This document shows positions 1-10,600 of a stretch of DNA of 64,000 nucleotides, piece after piece. Source of the DNA: Flavobacterium sp. JAD_PAG50586_2 (lineage in GTDB: Bacteria; Bacteroidota; Bacteroidia; Flavobacteriales; Flavobacteriaceae). A program made the translations under genes and the position numbers. The DNA lies in NCBI GenBank assembly GCA_023213215.1, contig CP096136.1, positions 1 through 64,000 on the forward strand, in the 5' to 3' direction. Positions within the stretch are counted from its first letter, which is position 1. Each line of letters begins with the position of its first letter. The notes beneath the pieces are model-generated. The model did no database searches and had not been told where the DNA came from. It worked only from the letters and a program-made list of their open reading frames with translations.

Positions 1-481
1 AGTATTATTTTTGGTTTACAATCGTCAATACGGATAGCCAATTCGTGAGGTGCAAATCCGCCAAATACTACGGAATGGGTAACTCCAATCCTGGCGCAGG
101 CCAACATGGCAAATGCCGCCTGTGGAATCATTGGCATATAGATGATGGCAGTGTTTCCTTTTTTAAACCCAAAGACAATAAACCACCGGCTAATCTTGCT
201 ACTTCCGATTTGACTTCATTAAATGTATATTTCTTAACGGTTTGCGTAACCGGCGAATCGTATACCATGGCAACCTGCTCGCCAAAGCCATTATTTATAT
301 GCTTGTCTAAAGCGAGGTAACATATATTCAGTACACCGTCTTCATACCATTTCGGATAACAGTTATCAGTTTCGGTAAGGCTCTGTTTGGGGTTGGTAAA
401 CCAGTCAATCTCTTTGGCTTGATCTGACCAGAATTTTTCCGGGCTTTCTATGCTTTGGTTGTATAATTCCTGATAATTCAT
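1..481 (-). CDS. acs: acetyl-CoA synthetase, N-terminal part (frameshifted, cut by window edge)
   Basis: Acetyl-CoA synthetase converts acetate, ATP and CoA to acetyl-CoA in the cytoplasm. The start is the ATG at 481 ([10 protein letters not shown]). The N-terminal ACAS_N region is visible ([12 protein letters not shown]) and is followed by [20 protein letters not shown]. The reading frame breaks in the T6A3 run at 159-167. With one extra base it continues as [18 protein letters not shown] and then [16 protein letters not shown], which are classic Acs motifs, to the window edge. The catalytic and C-terminal domains lie outside the window. It is the last visible gene of a minus-strand block containing a symporter-type sensor kinase and a receiver protein, an arrangement known for acetate-responsive control of acs. 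The break is probably a sequencing error. Confidence 0.9.
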
Positions 482-562
482 TTGTTGGTTTTTGTTGGTG
501 AATGTAATTTTTAAAAATCCTTCCTCTGAAAATAAAGAAAGGTGTTGATTATTTATCAACCG

Positions 563-925
563 TCAGGCAAGTAATTCGTTTACTTTTTCGACTACTTTCT
601 TAATCGAAAAGGGTTTGGTCATATAGGCATGTGCGCCAAGTGCTATTCCTTTTTGGATATCGCTCTCCTTGTTTTTGGCAGAAAGGAAAATCACTTTGCA
701 GTGATTGAGTTGCTCATTCTTCCTGATTTGTTCCAGGGTTTCAAATCCGTCCACCAAAGGCATCATGATATCTAATATTATGATGTCGGGATAATGTGTT
801 TTTAAAATGTCCAACGCTTCGTTTCCATCACGGGCAATAAACACTTCGAAATTGTTTTTCTTGAAAGTGTATTCGAGTGACATTACAATATTGGGCTCGT
901 CGTCAACAATTAAAATCTTTTTCAT
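563..925 (-). CDS. single-domain response regulator (receiver only)
   Basis: A stand-alone CheY-like receiver of 120 residues. The acidic pocket is D8-D9, the phospho-acceptor is D52 in IIILDIMMP, the switch serine is S82 and the conserved lysine is K104 in TKPF. There is no DNA-binding or enzymatic output domain. It overlaps the 3' end of the upstream histidine kinase by 4 bp, so the two are almost certainly translated together as a two-component pair. With acs immediately downstream, I infer a role in acetate-linked control. How a receiver without an output domain would change transcription is not visible here; it may act in a phosphorelay or by protein contact. Confidence 0.92.
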   Translation of the reverse strand: MKKILIVDDEPNIVMSLEYTFKKNNFEVFIARDGNEALDILKTHYPDIIILDIMMPLVDGFETLEQIRKNEQLNHCKVIFLSAKNKESDIQKGIALGAHAYMTKPFSIKKVVEKVNELLA

Positions 926-3615
926 GGTTGCTGTATTTTGGGTAATGTAAAAGTTAAACAGGCGCCTCCAGTTGCATTATTGGATGCCCAAATTCTTCCC
1001 TTATGATGTTCGACTATCTGTTTGCTTATCGCTAATCCTAATCCGCTGCCAATAGGTTTTTTGAAATTCTGGTTGGTTGACTGATAAAATTTATCGAATA
1101 TGGTTTCCAAATCATTGGGCGCAATGCCTTTACCATTGTCACTTACTTCTATTTCAATCCAATCTTGTTTATCCGACAGCACTAATGTAATGAGGCCATT
1201 TTCTTCCGGACAAAACTTAATGGCATTGGACAACAGGTTGGTAAGTACCTGCACAATCCTGTCTTCGTCAAAATCGGCTTTGAGATTGTTTTTACCCGAT
1301 AAATGAACGTGTATGTTTTTATTATTGATCAACTGCTGTAGAGGTTCAATAGCGTTTTCAATCGTTTCAAAGATAAGGTGTGTCGCAAAGTTGACCTTTT
1401 GACGGCCGGTTTCAAATTTCTCCAAATCCAGAATCTTATCAATAAGCCTGTTTAATCTGTCGGATTCAGAAATGATGTTCTGCAAAAATTGCTTTCGTAA
1501 CTCTTCGGGTATTTCATCATCATCATAAAGAATTTCACTCGACGCCCGAATGGCGGTAATTGGGGTTCGCAGTTCATGGGTTACCGTATCTAAAAACTCG
1601 TCTTTCTGTTTGTCTTTTGCAATTAACGACACATTGGCATTCTGTAGCTTGGCTGTGATTTCCTTTAGTTCGTTTGATGTTTCAGTCAATTTTTTATTGA
1701 TAATGATATTCTCTTTCGACTCTTCTAAAATCTTCAGGACTTCGGGCAGGGTTATTTTTTCTTCCTTAACTACACTTGAAATCAGGATTTTGGCCGAAGC
1801 CGTACCAATATGCCCCGTCAAAAGGTTTTCGGAAAACTTTATTAAGCGGGCATCGGCCAATTCTTCGTTCTTATCTACATTATATTTGACATTAAAAATA
1901 TTCATCGCCCTTTTGGTTCTTTCCTCGCCTAAAAATTTAATCAATACCTTTTCTATGTCGTTTCGGTAAGCTGTACCTTTCCAGACAAAAGCATTTTCGT
2001 GCATATTTATGTACTTATTGATATCCAGAAACATTTCAGCATAATTACGCTCCCTATAATTTCCTTTAAAACTTACCGAAACGGCAGTGTAAATCATAAA
2101 ATTAAAGAATAAACTCCAAAATAAGGCATGTTGTACCGGTTGCAGATAATCTAATCCAAACAATTGAAGGGGTTTTAGCAATTCGATACCGAATGGGCCG
2201 TTGGTAATGAATGCGGTGTCTGAAGATGTTATTCCCAATGCATAAGGTATTAACAAAGTGTAAAGACAAATGAGAAACCCAACAATAATACCTGAAACCG
2301 AACCATTTCGGGATCCTCTTCTCCAAAATAAGGCACCAAAAAAAGAGGGCGCCAATTGTGCAATAATTACAAATGAGACTAATCCAATGGAGAACAGGCT
2401 GTAATCCAGGGCAAAAAATCTGTAAATAAAGTAGGCAATTATAATTAGGGAGAAAATTCCAATCTTGCGGATATTGACAATCTTTTTGTTGATGGTTGAC
2501 TGGTCGTTATGCTGCAGTCTTCCCAGTAAACCATACGGAATAATCAGGTTGTTGCTGACCATTGTGGAAAGTCCGATACAGGAAACTACAATCATCGAAA
2601 TAGCTGCAGAAAATCCGCCAAGAAATACCAAAACCGTCAATGTCTTATTATTAAAAAATTGTGGAATCAATAGTGAATATGTATCGGGATTAGCGTTTTG
2701 CCCATCAAATAAAATATTACCGCCCCAGGCTATCGGATACACAAAAATATTAAACAACAACAGATATAGCGGGAACAGCCAAACAGCAGTATTCACATGG
2801 CTTTCCCTAGTATTTTCAATTACCGAAAGCTGAAACTGCCTAGGCAAAAGAAAAATGGCAAACATAGATAGGATGCAAAGGAAAAACCAATTAATCGCTT
2901 GTGGCAATCCTCCAATCGTGTTTTTCTGCTGAAAGTTTTCCAGCAAGGATGCCTTGGCGTAAATATCGTCAAAACCATCAAAGACAAAGAAGGTTACATA
3001 CACACCAATAACAATGAAGAATACCAATTTCAGGACACTTTCGAGGGCAACTGCGGTAACAATTCCTTTTCGTTTTTCGGAAGCATCTACATAACGTGTT
3101 CCGTAGATAGAGGCAAATATCGCTAACGCAAAAGCGACATAAGTAGTACTATCATCAAAAACATAGGAACTGGATTGTGTGTTGGTCACTAGGTGGAAGG
3201 TTTCCGAAATTGATTTGAGCTGCAAAGCGATGTATGGCAGGATTCCGATTAAGCAGACGATGGTAACTACTGCCCCCAGAAATCGGCTATTTCCATATCG
3301 GAGTGAGATAAAATCGGCTATGCTTGAGATTTTATTTACCCTCGAAATACGGATGATCTTTTTGAGGATTATAATCCATGCCGGAACAATTATTACTGGC
3401 CCAAGATAAATTGGAAGATAGTTCAAGCCTGACTTAGCCGCAACTCCGATACTACCATAATAGGTCCACGCAGTACAATACACCGCAAGTGAAAGTGAAT
3501 AGATGTACGGACTGTTGGTCCAGCCTGAATTTTCCTTCTTCTCTGCCCAATGCGCAATGAGGAAAAGAATACCAAGATAAAGGGATAATATGATCAATAA
3601 AACTATACTATTCAT
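922..3615 (-). CDS. sodium:solute symporter-histidine kinase fusion sensor
   Basis: An 897-residue membrane sensor. Residues 1 to about 560 form a multi-spanning SLC5/sodium:solute symporter-like domain (WTYYGSIGVAAKSGLNYLP, ISLRYGNSRFLGAVV). A linker follows, then a HisKA domain with the phospho-acceptor His at about residue 680 (DTVTHELRTP) and a HATPase domain with DNGKGIAP and GSGLGLAISKQIVEHHKG. The architecture matches the CbrA/CrbS group, in which transport or sensing of a small solute is coupled to phosphorylation. CrbS is known to regulate acs. The overlap with the receiver gene and the proximity of acs support acetate sensing here, but the ligand itself is inferred. Confidence 0.93.
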   Translation of the reverse strand: MNSIVLLIILSLYLGILFLIAHWAEKKENSGWTNSPYIYSLSLAVYCTAWTYYGSIGVAAKSGLNYLPIYLGPVIIVPAWIIILKKIIRISRVNKISSIADFISLRYGNSRFLGAVVTIVCLIGILPYIALQLKSISETFHLVTNTQSSSYVFDDSTTYVAFALAIFASIYGTRYVDASEKRKGIVTAVALESVLKLVFFIVIGVYVTFFVFDGFDDIYAKASLLENFQQKNTIGGLPQAINWFFLCILSMFAIFLLPRQFQLSVIENTRESHVNTAVWLFPLYLLLFNIFVYPIAWGGNILFDGQNANPDTYSLLIPQFFNNKTLTVLVFLGGFSAAISMIVVSCIGLSTMVSNNLIIPYGLLGRLQHNDQSTINKKIVNIRKIGIFSLIIIAYFIYRFFALDYSLFSIGLVSFVIIAQLAPSFFGALFWRRGSRNGSVSGIIVGFLICLYTLLIPYALGITSSDTAFITNGPFGIELLKPLQLFGLDYLQPVQHALFWSLFFNFMIYTAVSVSFKGNYRERNYAEMFLDINKYINMHENAFVWKGTAYRNDIEKVLIKFLGEERTKRAMNIFNVKYNVDKNEELADARLIKFSENLLTGHIGTASAKILISSVVKEEKITLPEVLKILEESKENIIINKKLTETSNELKEITAKLQNANVSLIAKDKQKDEFLDTVTHELRTPITAIRASSEILYDDDEIPEELRKQFLQNIISESDRLNRLIDKILDLEKFETGRQKVNFATHLIFETIENAIEPLQQLINNKNIHVHLSGKNNLKADFDEDRIVQVLTNLLSNAIKFCPEENGLITLVLSDKQDWIEIEVSDNGKGIAPNDLETIFDKFYQSTNQNFKKPIGSGLGLAISKQIVEHHKGRIWASNNATGGACLTFTLPKIQQP

Positions 3616-3802
3616 GATAGCGTTTTATAATAATGAAAGACAATAAAACCGCAAAAAGCCATACCGAGAAAATATAGATATAAATAATGGGGAATCCCAT
3701 TACACTATTGGCACTGTCAAACAACAATACTATTGGAATATTTAAACCCAGTAATAGTATCATTGAAATAATCACAAGTTTCTGCTGATGTCGCTGTTTC
3801 AT
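3608..3802 (-). CDS. small two-TM membrane protein accompanying the symporter kinase
   Basis: A protein of 64 residues when started at the internal ATG at 3802 (MKQRHQQKL); a start at 3835 would add 11 residues. It has two hydrophobic segments (LVIISMILLLGLNIPIVLLF and YIYIFSVWLFAVLLSFIII) and a charged C-terminus (KRYHE). The end overlaps the start of the symporter-kinase by 8 bp, so the two are coupled. The pattern resembles small membrane proteins encoded beside sodium:solute symporters in many bacteria. An accessory subunit role is an inference; I cannot name the family with certainty. Confidence 0.75.
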   Translation of the reverse strand: MKQRHQQKLVIISMILLLGLNIPIVLLFDSANSVMGFPIIYIYIFSVWLFAVLLSFIIIKRYHE

Positions 3803-3870
3803 TTTTCTAATGTTAAAACCAAAAGCTCCTAACAAATTAAGAGCTTCTGGGTAACCAACTCAACTAAAAA

Positions 3871-4086
3871 TTAATCGTCATATTCATCGGTTAGGGCATA
3901 CCAGCCAAAAATGGTCAGTCCTGTGACCACTAAAGGTAATAGTATGAAAAATATTATTATCCCAAAAACCAAATCATCCTGCTTTCCTGAAGTAAGCTTA
4001 CCGCCAAAGATTCCTATGGCATAGTAGGCTACTACAATTGCCAAAGCTATCCATACAATCCCCAAATATTTTTTAAATGTGTTCAT
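3871..4086 (-). CDS. small two-TM membrane protein
   Basis: A 71-residue protein with two transmembrane stretches (YLGIVWIALAIVVAYYAIGI and IIIFFILLPLVVTGLTIFGW) and an acidic tail, LTDEYDD. It lies 11 bp downstream of the MFS transporter gene in the same direction. Its layout (N-terminal KKYLGIVW, C-terminal GWYAL.DEYD) resembles a small family that I recall next to MHS-type transporters in Bacteroidetes (DUF6814-like, from memory). It may be a partner of the transporter. No enzymatic motif is visible. Confidence 0.75.
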   Translation of the reverse strand: MNTFKKYLGIVWIALAIVVAYYAIGIFGGKLTSGKQDDLVFGIIIFFILLPLVVTGLTIFGWYALTDEYDD

Positions 4087-4097
4087 ATTGTTATGTA

Positions 4098-5636
4098 TTA
4101 GTCGTGAAGTGTATTAATTTTCCTATCAATGTAAATCATCCCGATCACAAAACATACTGCGGCTATACCTATCGGATACCATAATCCTTCGAGATAGAAT
4201 TCCACGTCACCAGCATCTTTGGCTGTAGTTACGAAATAGGTAGAAATTGCAGGCAGCAAACCACCAAATATGCCGTTTCCAACGTGATAAGGCAACGACA
4301 TAGAAGTATACCTGATTTTAACCGGGAACATTTCGACCAGAAAGGCAGCGATTGGTCCGTAAACCATTGTTACAAATATTACCTGAATGAATACCAGGAA
4401 TACCAGCATCCATCTATCGACATTCGGAATGGTTTTAGTGACTTTGGTTTCCACTTTGTCCTTTCCTTTGTCGTCTACCATTAATTTACCGTTTTCAAAA
4501 TGCTTGGTTTTGATTTCTTCAAATGCAGTTCCGTCTGTATATATTTTGGTAGTGGTATAAATTGAGTCCATTTTTGCTGCATCTATTTCCTTTACAGATG
4601 GTACCACTTTGGTATCGGCAACGATTTCCGTCTTTAAGGTAATATCAGTTGTTTGGTACATGGCCCGGTAAATTGGACGGTATAGGAAAATCGCCAATAG
4701 CAAACCGGTCATCATGATGCTTTTACGTCCAATCCTGTCACTCAGCCATCCAAAGAATACAAAGAAAGGCGTTCCGAAGATTAAGGCAATTCCCAATAAA
4801 GTATCTACTTGTGATGATTCTATGCTTTGTACGGTCTTCATAAAACTCATCGCATAGAATTGTCCGGTGTACCAAACGACCCCCTGACCCATTGTGGCTC
4901 CAAACAAAGCTAATAAAACAAATTTCAAATTGTATTTATTACCAAAACTTTCCTTTAAGGGATTGGTTGCAGTTTTACCTTCTGCTTTCGCTTTAGCAAA
5001 AACAGGCGATTCGTGCATATTTTTCCTAATAAGATAAGAAACAAAAACCATGATAATAGATACCCAAAACGGTACTCTCCATCCCCATTCATCAAAGGCT
5101 TCTTTTGATAGCGCTCCTTTGGTTACCAGGATAACAACCAATGACACAAACAATCCCACCGTGGCTGTAGTTTGTATCCATGAGGTCCAATATCCTTTTT
5201 GATCTTTGGGAGCGTGCTCGGCTACATAAGTGGCAGCTCCTCCATATTCTCCGCCCAGGGCCAGACCTTGTAAAAGTCTTAAAAGCAATACCAATACCGG
5301 GGCCATAAATCCTATTGTCTCATAACTTGGAATACATCCTATTAGGAATGTGGCACCACCCATTAGCAAAAGTGTTACCATGAAGGTATACTTTCTTCCT
5401 ATAAGGTCACCTAATCTTCCGAAAAACAACGCACCGAACGGGCGTACTACGAAACCAGCGGCAAAAGTCGCTAAGGTTGATAAGAAAGCAGCTGTCGGAT
5501 TATCTGATGGAAAGAATTTGGTAGACAAGACTACGGCTAAACTTCCGAAGATGTAAAAATCATACCACTCGATCATGGTTCCTAATGAGGAGGCGGAAAT
5601 GACTTTCCAGATTCCTTTTGTTGATTTGTTTGTCAT
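4098..5636 (-). CDS. MFS transporter of the metabolite:H+ symporter (MHS) type
   Basis: A 512-residue major facilitator protein. Typical MHS signatures are SSLGTMIEWYDFYIFGSLA in TM1, FGRLGDLIGRKYTFM in the loop between TM2 and TM3, and RLLQGLALGGEYGGA in TM4, with a second FGWLSDRIGRK motif in the middle loop. Unusually, about 80 hydrophilic residues (roughly 325-405, rich in K, D, T and V) are inserted in the second half, after FLYRPIYRAMYQTTD. The family carries organic acids and osmolytes. Between acs and a porin, the substrate is probably a small carboxylate, but this is inferred from position only. Confidence 0.9.
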   Translation of the reverse strand: MTNKSTKGIWKVISASSLGTMIEWYDFYIFGSLAVVLSTKFFPSDNPTAAFLSTLATFAAGFVVRPFGALFFGRLGDLIGRKYTFMVTLLLMGGATFLIGCIPSYETIGFMAPVLVLLLRLLQGLALGGEYGGAATYVAEHAPKDQKGYWTSWIQTTATVGLFVSLVVILVTKGALSKEAFDEWGWRVPFWVSIIMVFVSYLIRKNMHESPVFAKAKAEGKTATNPLKESFGNKYNLKFVLLALFGATMGQGVVWYTGQFYAMSFMKTVQSIESSQVDTLLGIALIFGTPFFVFFGWLSDRIGRKSIMMTGLLLAIFLYRPIYRAMYQTTDITLKTEIVADTKVVPSVKEIDAAKMDSIYTTTKIYTDGTAFEEIKTKHFENGKLMVDDKGKDKVETKVTKTIPNVDRWMLVFLVFIQVIFVTMVYGPIAAFLVEMFPVKIRYTSMSLPYHVGNGIFGGLLPAISTYFVTTAKDAGDVEFYLEGLWYPIGIAAVCFVIGMIYIDRKINTLHD

Positions 5637-5655
5637 ATTTTTTTAAGTTTAAATA

Positions 5656-6894
5656 TTATAGATAAATCATTGCCTGAAGTGTTACTGTATTTACTGCATC
5701 AGCTGCGGCATATTTCAGGCTTGAGTACTCAAACGATAATTTGGAATGATGTCCTGCCAGGTATATATTTGTGCCAATTCCAAACTGAGTAGCATCATCA
5801 TCAAGAGCATCTATTTTCCTGTTGTCATAGGAAAGATAAGGCTGGAATTTAGTTTTTGATTTCAAAGGAAGCAAAAATCCGACATGTGTATAAATCATAG
5901 AACCGGTTTCATAAGTGGTTCCAAATCGATAATCCTTTCCATAATCACTGTTCTGATATAAGGCATAAGCAGTTAGTGCTCCACCATTTTTACCAATTGG
6001 CGCATCATAAAATGCATCTATCCCAAAAATGGTAACATCCTGTCCGCTTAAATCACCTGTTGCGTCCGCGATAACCGAACCATTTGGATGGCTGAAGAAT
6101 CCGGCTCCGATATTGAAAACTTTCTTACTTCCCAAATAGGTTCCTACTTTATAGGGAAGGAAGTTGCTTTCAGTATCCAGGCAGTTGTATTCAAAATATC
6201 CTGCATAGGTTTTACCTGCTTCCTTTGAACCCAATAATCTTTTTCCGGCATAAACTGCTGGGCCACCGTTAGTAGGAACAACGGCTGCTTCTAAATTATT
6301 GGTCAAGGCATCATTGATGGAGACACGATACTGGAACTTTTTAAAAGTACCTTTGGCAAAAATACCCATACTTCGCGCAAATTGATCTGCCAACCCTAAA
6401 GTTGCCCAAGACTGCCTTTGATTATCAAGAGTCATCATGTTTAAGGTACTACTGTTATTTAAACGGGAAACACCATTCCAGTAATGCAAACCACCACCAA
6501 TAGCGTGATTTTTACCTAAACTGTACTGAACATAGGCATCGTGAAGAAACAATTCAGAATTATCCTTGGTGCCGGTTGGACTCATATTGTCAGCATTCAA
6601 ACTGTTTAGACCGAAATGCGTAACAATTAAAAAATTAGGATTTAATTGAGCATATACCAACATACGTGCTCTTCGGATAGAGAAAGTCAGGTCTTCCTGT
6701 TCGTTGCCATTAGCATCTAATGGCTTATCAGAGCTGTGTTGCGCCCAAAACTGAGCCCAGGTTATGATCCTAAAATACTTAGAACCATCTTCGCTTACGT
6801 TTACTTTTAAGCCTGTGCCGTACTCAGTTGAACCCTGAGAAAATACAATGGACGTAAAAAGTAATAGTGAAACATTTAAAATAATTTTTTTCAT
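5656..6894 (-). CDS. outer-membrane porin (phosphate-selective O/P-like)
   Basis: The start is placed at the ATG at 6894, which gives a signal peptide (MKKIILNVSLLLFTSIVFSQ); an upstream in-frame extension lacks this property. The 412-residue mature-type sequence has alternating polar and apolar strands, arginine-rich constriction-like residues (FSIRRARMLVYAQLNP) and a final strand (TVNTVTLQAMIYL), as in 16-18-stranded porins. It lies 19 bp upstream of the MFS transporter, so an outer plus inner membrane import route is plausible. The upstream gap of about 95 bp would hold the promoter. Confidence 0.85.
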   Translation of the reverse strand: MKKIILNVSLLLFTSIVFSQGSTEYGTGLKVNVSEDGSKYFRIITWAQFWAQHSSDKPLDANGNEQEDLTFSIRRARMLVYAQLNPNFLIVTHFGLNSLNADNMSPTGTKDNSELFLHDAYVQYSLGKNHAIGGGLHYWNGVSRLNNSSTLNMMTLDNQRQSWATLGLADQFARSMGIFAKGTFKKFQYRVSINDALTNNLEAAVVPTNGGPAVYAGKRLLGSKEAGKTYAGYFEYNCLDTESNFLPYKVGTYLGSKKVFNIGAGFFSHPNGSVIADATGDLSGQDVTIFGIDAFYDAPIGKNGGALTAYALYQNSDYGKDYRFGTTYETGSMIYTHVGFLLPLKSKTKFQPYLSYDNRKIDALDDDATQFGIGTNIYLAGHHSKLSFEYSSLKYAAADAVNTVTLQAMIYL

Positions 6895-6989
6895 AAATTG
6901 GTTATTAGGTTTGATTAATTTTGTCTGACCAAATTCAAAAAAATTATGTCTGAAAAAATTATGGTATATATTACTGTAAATCGATATAG

Positions 6990-7409
6990 TTAATCCTTGA
7001 AACGTTCCCATTTAATAAGCATGAACTTATCACCCAACTCCGTGATAATCATCCCGGCTCCTTTTAAAATTTCCTTGTTTTTAAGAAATTCAATCAATTC
7101 TAAGTGATTGTAAATCTTATAAGTGGGATGGTAATCCGTATGGTTTGGTTTGGAGATTTTGAATTCCTTTACCCAATTGCTTATTGTAACATGTGAAACC
7201 CCAAGTATACGCTCAATTTCACGAAAACTTAAGCCCTCGAGATATAGTTGCAGTGCCTTGGTTACATAGTAATTGTCTATCTTTTTCCCCAACTTATTGA
7301 CGGTAAAAAAATAATGGCATTTTTTACATAAAAACCTTTGCCTTCCTTTGATTATACCACTTTTTACAATGTTATCGTTGTGGCATTTCGGACACGCTAA
7401 AATCTCCAT
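6990..7409 (-). CDS. orphan InsA-like zinc-ribbon/HTH DNA-binding protein
   Basis: A 139-residue protein from the ATG at 7409. The N-terminus is a Zn ribbon (ACPKCHNDNIVKSG and FLCKKCHYFF), followed by a helix-turn-helix (GLSFREIERILGVSHVTISN). This is the layout of the IS1 InsA DNA-binding part, but there is no InsB/DDE catalytic gene nearby and no terminal inverted repeats were seen. The C-terminal 45 residues (ending KFMLIKWERFKD) are not transposase-like. It sits just upstream of the porin and MFS genes in the same direction. I infer a domesticated transcription factor for this block; a dead insertion-sequence remnant is the alternative. Confidence 0.75.
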   Translation of the reverse strand: MEILACPKCHNDNIVKSGIIKGRQRFLCKKCHYFFTVNKLGKKIDNYYVTKALQLYLEGLSFREIERILGVSHVTISNWVKEFKISKPNHTDYHPTYKIYNHLELIEFLKNKEILKGAGMIITELGDKFMLIKWERFKD

Positions 7410-7650
7410 ATATATAAATTTTGCATAAATATATCTAGTTAGCAATTCTATAAAAATGACTTTTGTCATAGTTTATATTAAAAAATTGCGGACATGCTAA
7501 TTTTAATGGATTATTTTTTTGAAAATCGTTATAATAATACGTTTCTGGTATTTTGAGAATTAAACTACCAATTTAATTTACAACGCAATATACAAGGGTG
7601 GTAAAACCAAATATTTTATTAACTTCGTAATCCTAATATTTTTTTCGATT

Positions 7651-10600
7651 ATGCCAAATAGCGTTATTTCTGATATTAAATTTCTTGCCGGAGGTGGTGA
7701 AATGGGGCGGCTTATACGCGAAAAAGACTGGAGCAAGAGTCCGCTAGGAATACCGGAAACATGGCCACAAAGTTTACGAACAACATTGGGCATCCTCCTT
7801 AATTCAAAATTCCCAATGTTTCTTTGGTGGGGAGATGATTTAATATCTTTTTATAATGATGCCTATCGTCCAAGCCTTGGAAAGGACGGTAAACACCCAT
7901 CAATATTAGGAATGAAGGCAATAGATGCATGGCCTGAAATTTGGCACATCATAAAGCCCATGATTGACAGTGTTTTTGCCACAGGAGAAGCAACCTGGAA
8001 TGAAGATGCATTAATACCAATATATAGAAACAACAAGATTGAAGATGTTTACTGGACGTTTAGTTACAGTCCTGTGTATGACGAAAACAGTAAAGTAGCG
8101 GGAGTACTTGTTACCTGTAACGAAACAACCGAGCAGGTAAAAACGTTAAAGCTCTTGAATGAAAGCAATAACAGATACCTCAATAATATCCTAAAGGCTC
8201 CATTAGCCATGTGCATTTTCCGTGGAAAAGACCATGTTGTGGAAATAGCGAATGAACTGATGCTCGAATTGTGGGGAAAAGAAGCAGGTGAAGTTATGAA
8301 CAGGCCTATTTTTGAAGCATTGCCTGAAGCCAGAGAGCAAGATCTTGAAATATTACTGGATAATGTATATAATACAGGAGAAAAGTTTGTCGCAAATGAA
8401 CGCTTAATATACCTTCCCCGAAAAGGAAAAATTGAACCGACCTACATTAACTTTGTATACGAAGCACTTACAGAGGCAGATGGCAAAATTTCAGGTGTTG
8501 TTGCAGCGGCCACCGAAGTAACCAAACAGGTTGCATCACTAGTCCGGTTGGAAGAGACAGAACAAAAAGTTCGGGCACTTGTAGAAAATGCACCTGTTGC
8601 CTTTGGTGTATACACTGGAGAAGAAATGAGAATCGAATTGGCAAACCAGGCCATAATCGATATATGGGGAAAAGGGAATGATGTTATTGGAAAAACATTT
8701 ACAGAAGTACTTCCTGAATTGGTCGGACAATCCATTTTTGAACAGATTAAGGAAGTTTATACAACCGGAAAACCTTTCCATTCTGAAAACACACCATTAG
8801 ACTTAATAGTAGATGGTAAAATAGGGACTTATTTTTTTAATTATGCCTTTACACCCTTATACGATTTGTCGGGAAAAATTTATGGTGTAATGAATACAGG
8901 GGTTGATGTAACCGAAATTAATCTCGTTAAACAAAAAATCGAAGAAAGTGATTTGCGTTTCCGAAGCACCGTAAAACAAGCTCCGGTTGGAATTGTCATC
9001 TTGCGGACTAAGGATTACATTGTAGAAATGGCAAATGATGCCTACCTGGAATTAGTGGATCGGAAGGAAAACACCCTAATTGGCAAACCACTTTTTGATT
9101 CCATTCCGGAAGCAAAGGAAAGCACCCTCCACCTAATGCATCATGTGATGGACACCGGAGAACCCTATAGTGGCTTCGAAGTACCTGTGCCGCTTAAAAG
9201 AAACGAACAACTTAACATTCATAATTTCGATTTTGTCTACCATCCCTTAAAGGAAGACGATGGCAGCATATCCGGAATTATTGTAACCATTACTGATGTT
9301 AGTGAAAAAGTAGCATCCCGAACAAAAATAGAGGAAAGCGAAAAAAGGTTTAGAACCACTGTTCAGCAAGCTCCAGTCGCAATAGCTATCTTTCGTGGAC
9401 TGGATTATGTAACAGAAATGGCCAATCAGGCTTATCTGGAATTAGTTGATCGAAAAGAAAATGAACTCATAGGCCGACCCTTATTTGAATCGATACCTGA
9501 AATACAGGATATTGTTAAACCTTTATTGGATGATGTTTTTAATACAGGTATACCATTCCATGGAAATGAAATTGCTGCACCAATCAAACGCAATGGGGAA
9601 GTTGGGATCTACAATTTCGACTTGTTGTATCATCCGTTAAAAGAGGAAGACGGAACTATTTCTGGAATTATTGTAACCGCTACTGAGGTAACTGAAAAGG
9701 TTGAAGCACGCAAAAAAACGGAACGCAATGAGGAAAAGTTAAACATAGTAATTGAAGCCAGTGAACTGGGAACTTGGGAACTAAACGTAAAAACAAAGGA
9801 AGCCATTTACTCTGACAGATATTTGGAAATTATTGGCGGATATACCAAAGCAGTTCAATTAACGCATGATCAGTTGCTCACACATCTCCATCCCGATGAT
9901 ATGGGTATCAGGAATAAGGCTTTCAAAGATGCCATTGCTAACGGACACCTAAGTTATGAAGCCAGAGTAATCTGGAAAGACAAATCCATTCACTGGATGG
10001 AAGGAAAAGGTAAAGTGTTTTATGACGATGATGGTGAGGCAGTAAAAATGATTGGTACGATACGCGACACAACAAATGACCGAATCCAGCAGCTAAGGCT
10101 CATTGAAAGTGAAAAGAAATTCAGGCTGCTTTCTGATTCAATGCCGCAGCAAATATGGACATCGGATACCGAAGGCAACTTAAACTATTACAATAAATCT
10201 GTTGTAGAATATTCGGGTCTTTCCTTAGAAGAATTAGCCGACAAAGGATGGCTTGATATTGTTCATATTGATGACAGAGAGGAAAATGCAAAAAAATGGA
10301 TGCATTCCATTACCACTGGCAAGGATTTCTTATTTGAACACCGTTTCCGTCGCCATGACGGAAAATACCGTTGGCAGTTAAGCCGTGCCATTCCGCAAAA
10401 GGATGAGAATGGAATTATTCAGATGTGGGTTGGAACGAGCACAGATATCCAGGACCAAAAAACATTTGCAGATGAATTGGAGAAACAGGTAAATGAAAGG
10501 ACAAAACAGCTTAAACTATTGAACGAAAGCCTTAAGCAAAGTGAAGAACGCTATCATTTGATGGTGGGTGAAGTACAGGATTATGCCATATTGTATTTAA

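Noticed and set aside
45..320. Plus-strand ORF of 91 aa
   Set aside because: It is the antisense shadow of acs, whose minus-strand reading carries conserved Acs motifs.
6895..7500. Complete insertion sequence around the InsA-like gene
   Set aside because: No InsB/DDE gene, no terminal inverted repeats and no target-site duplication were found.
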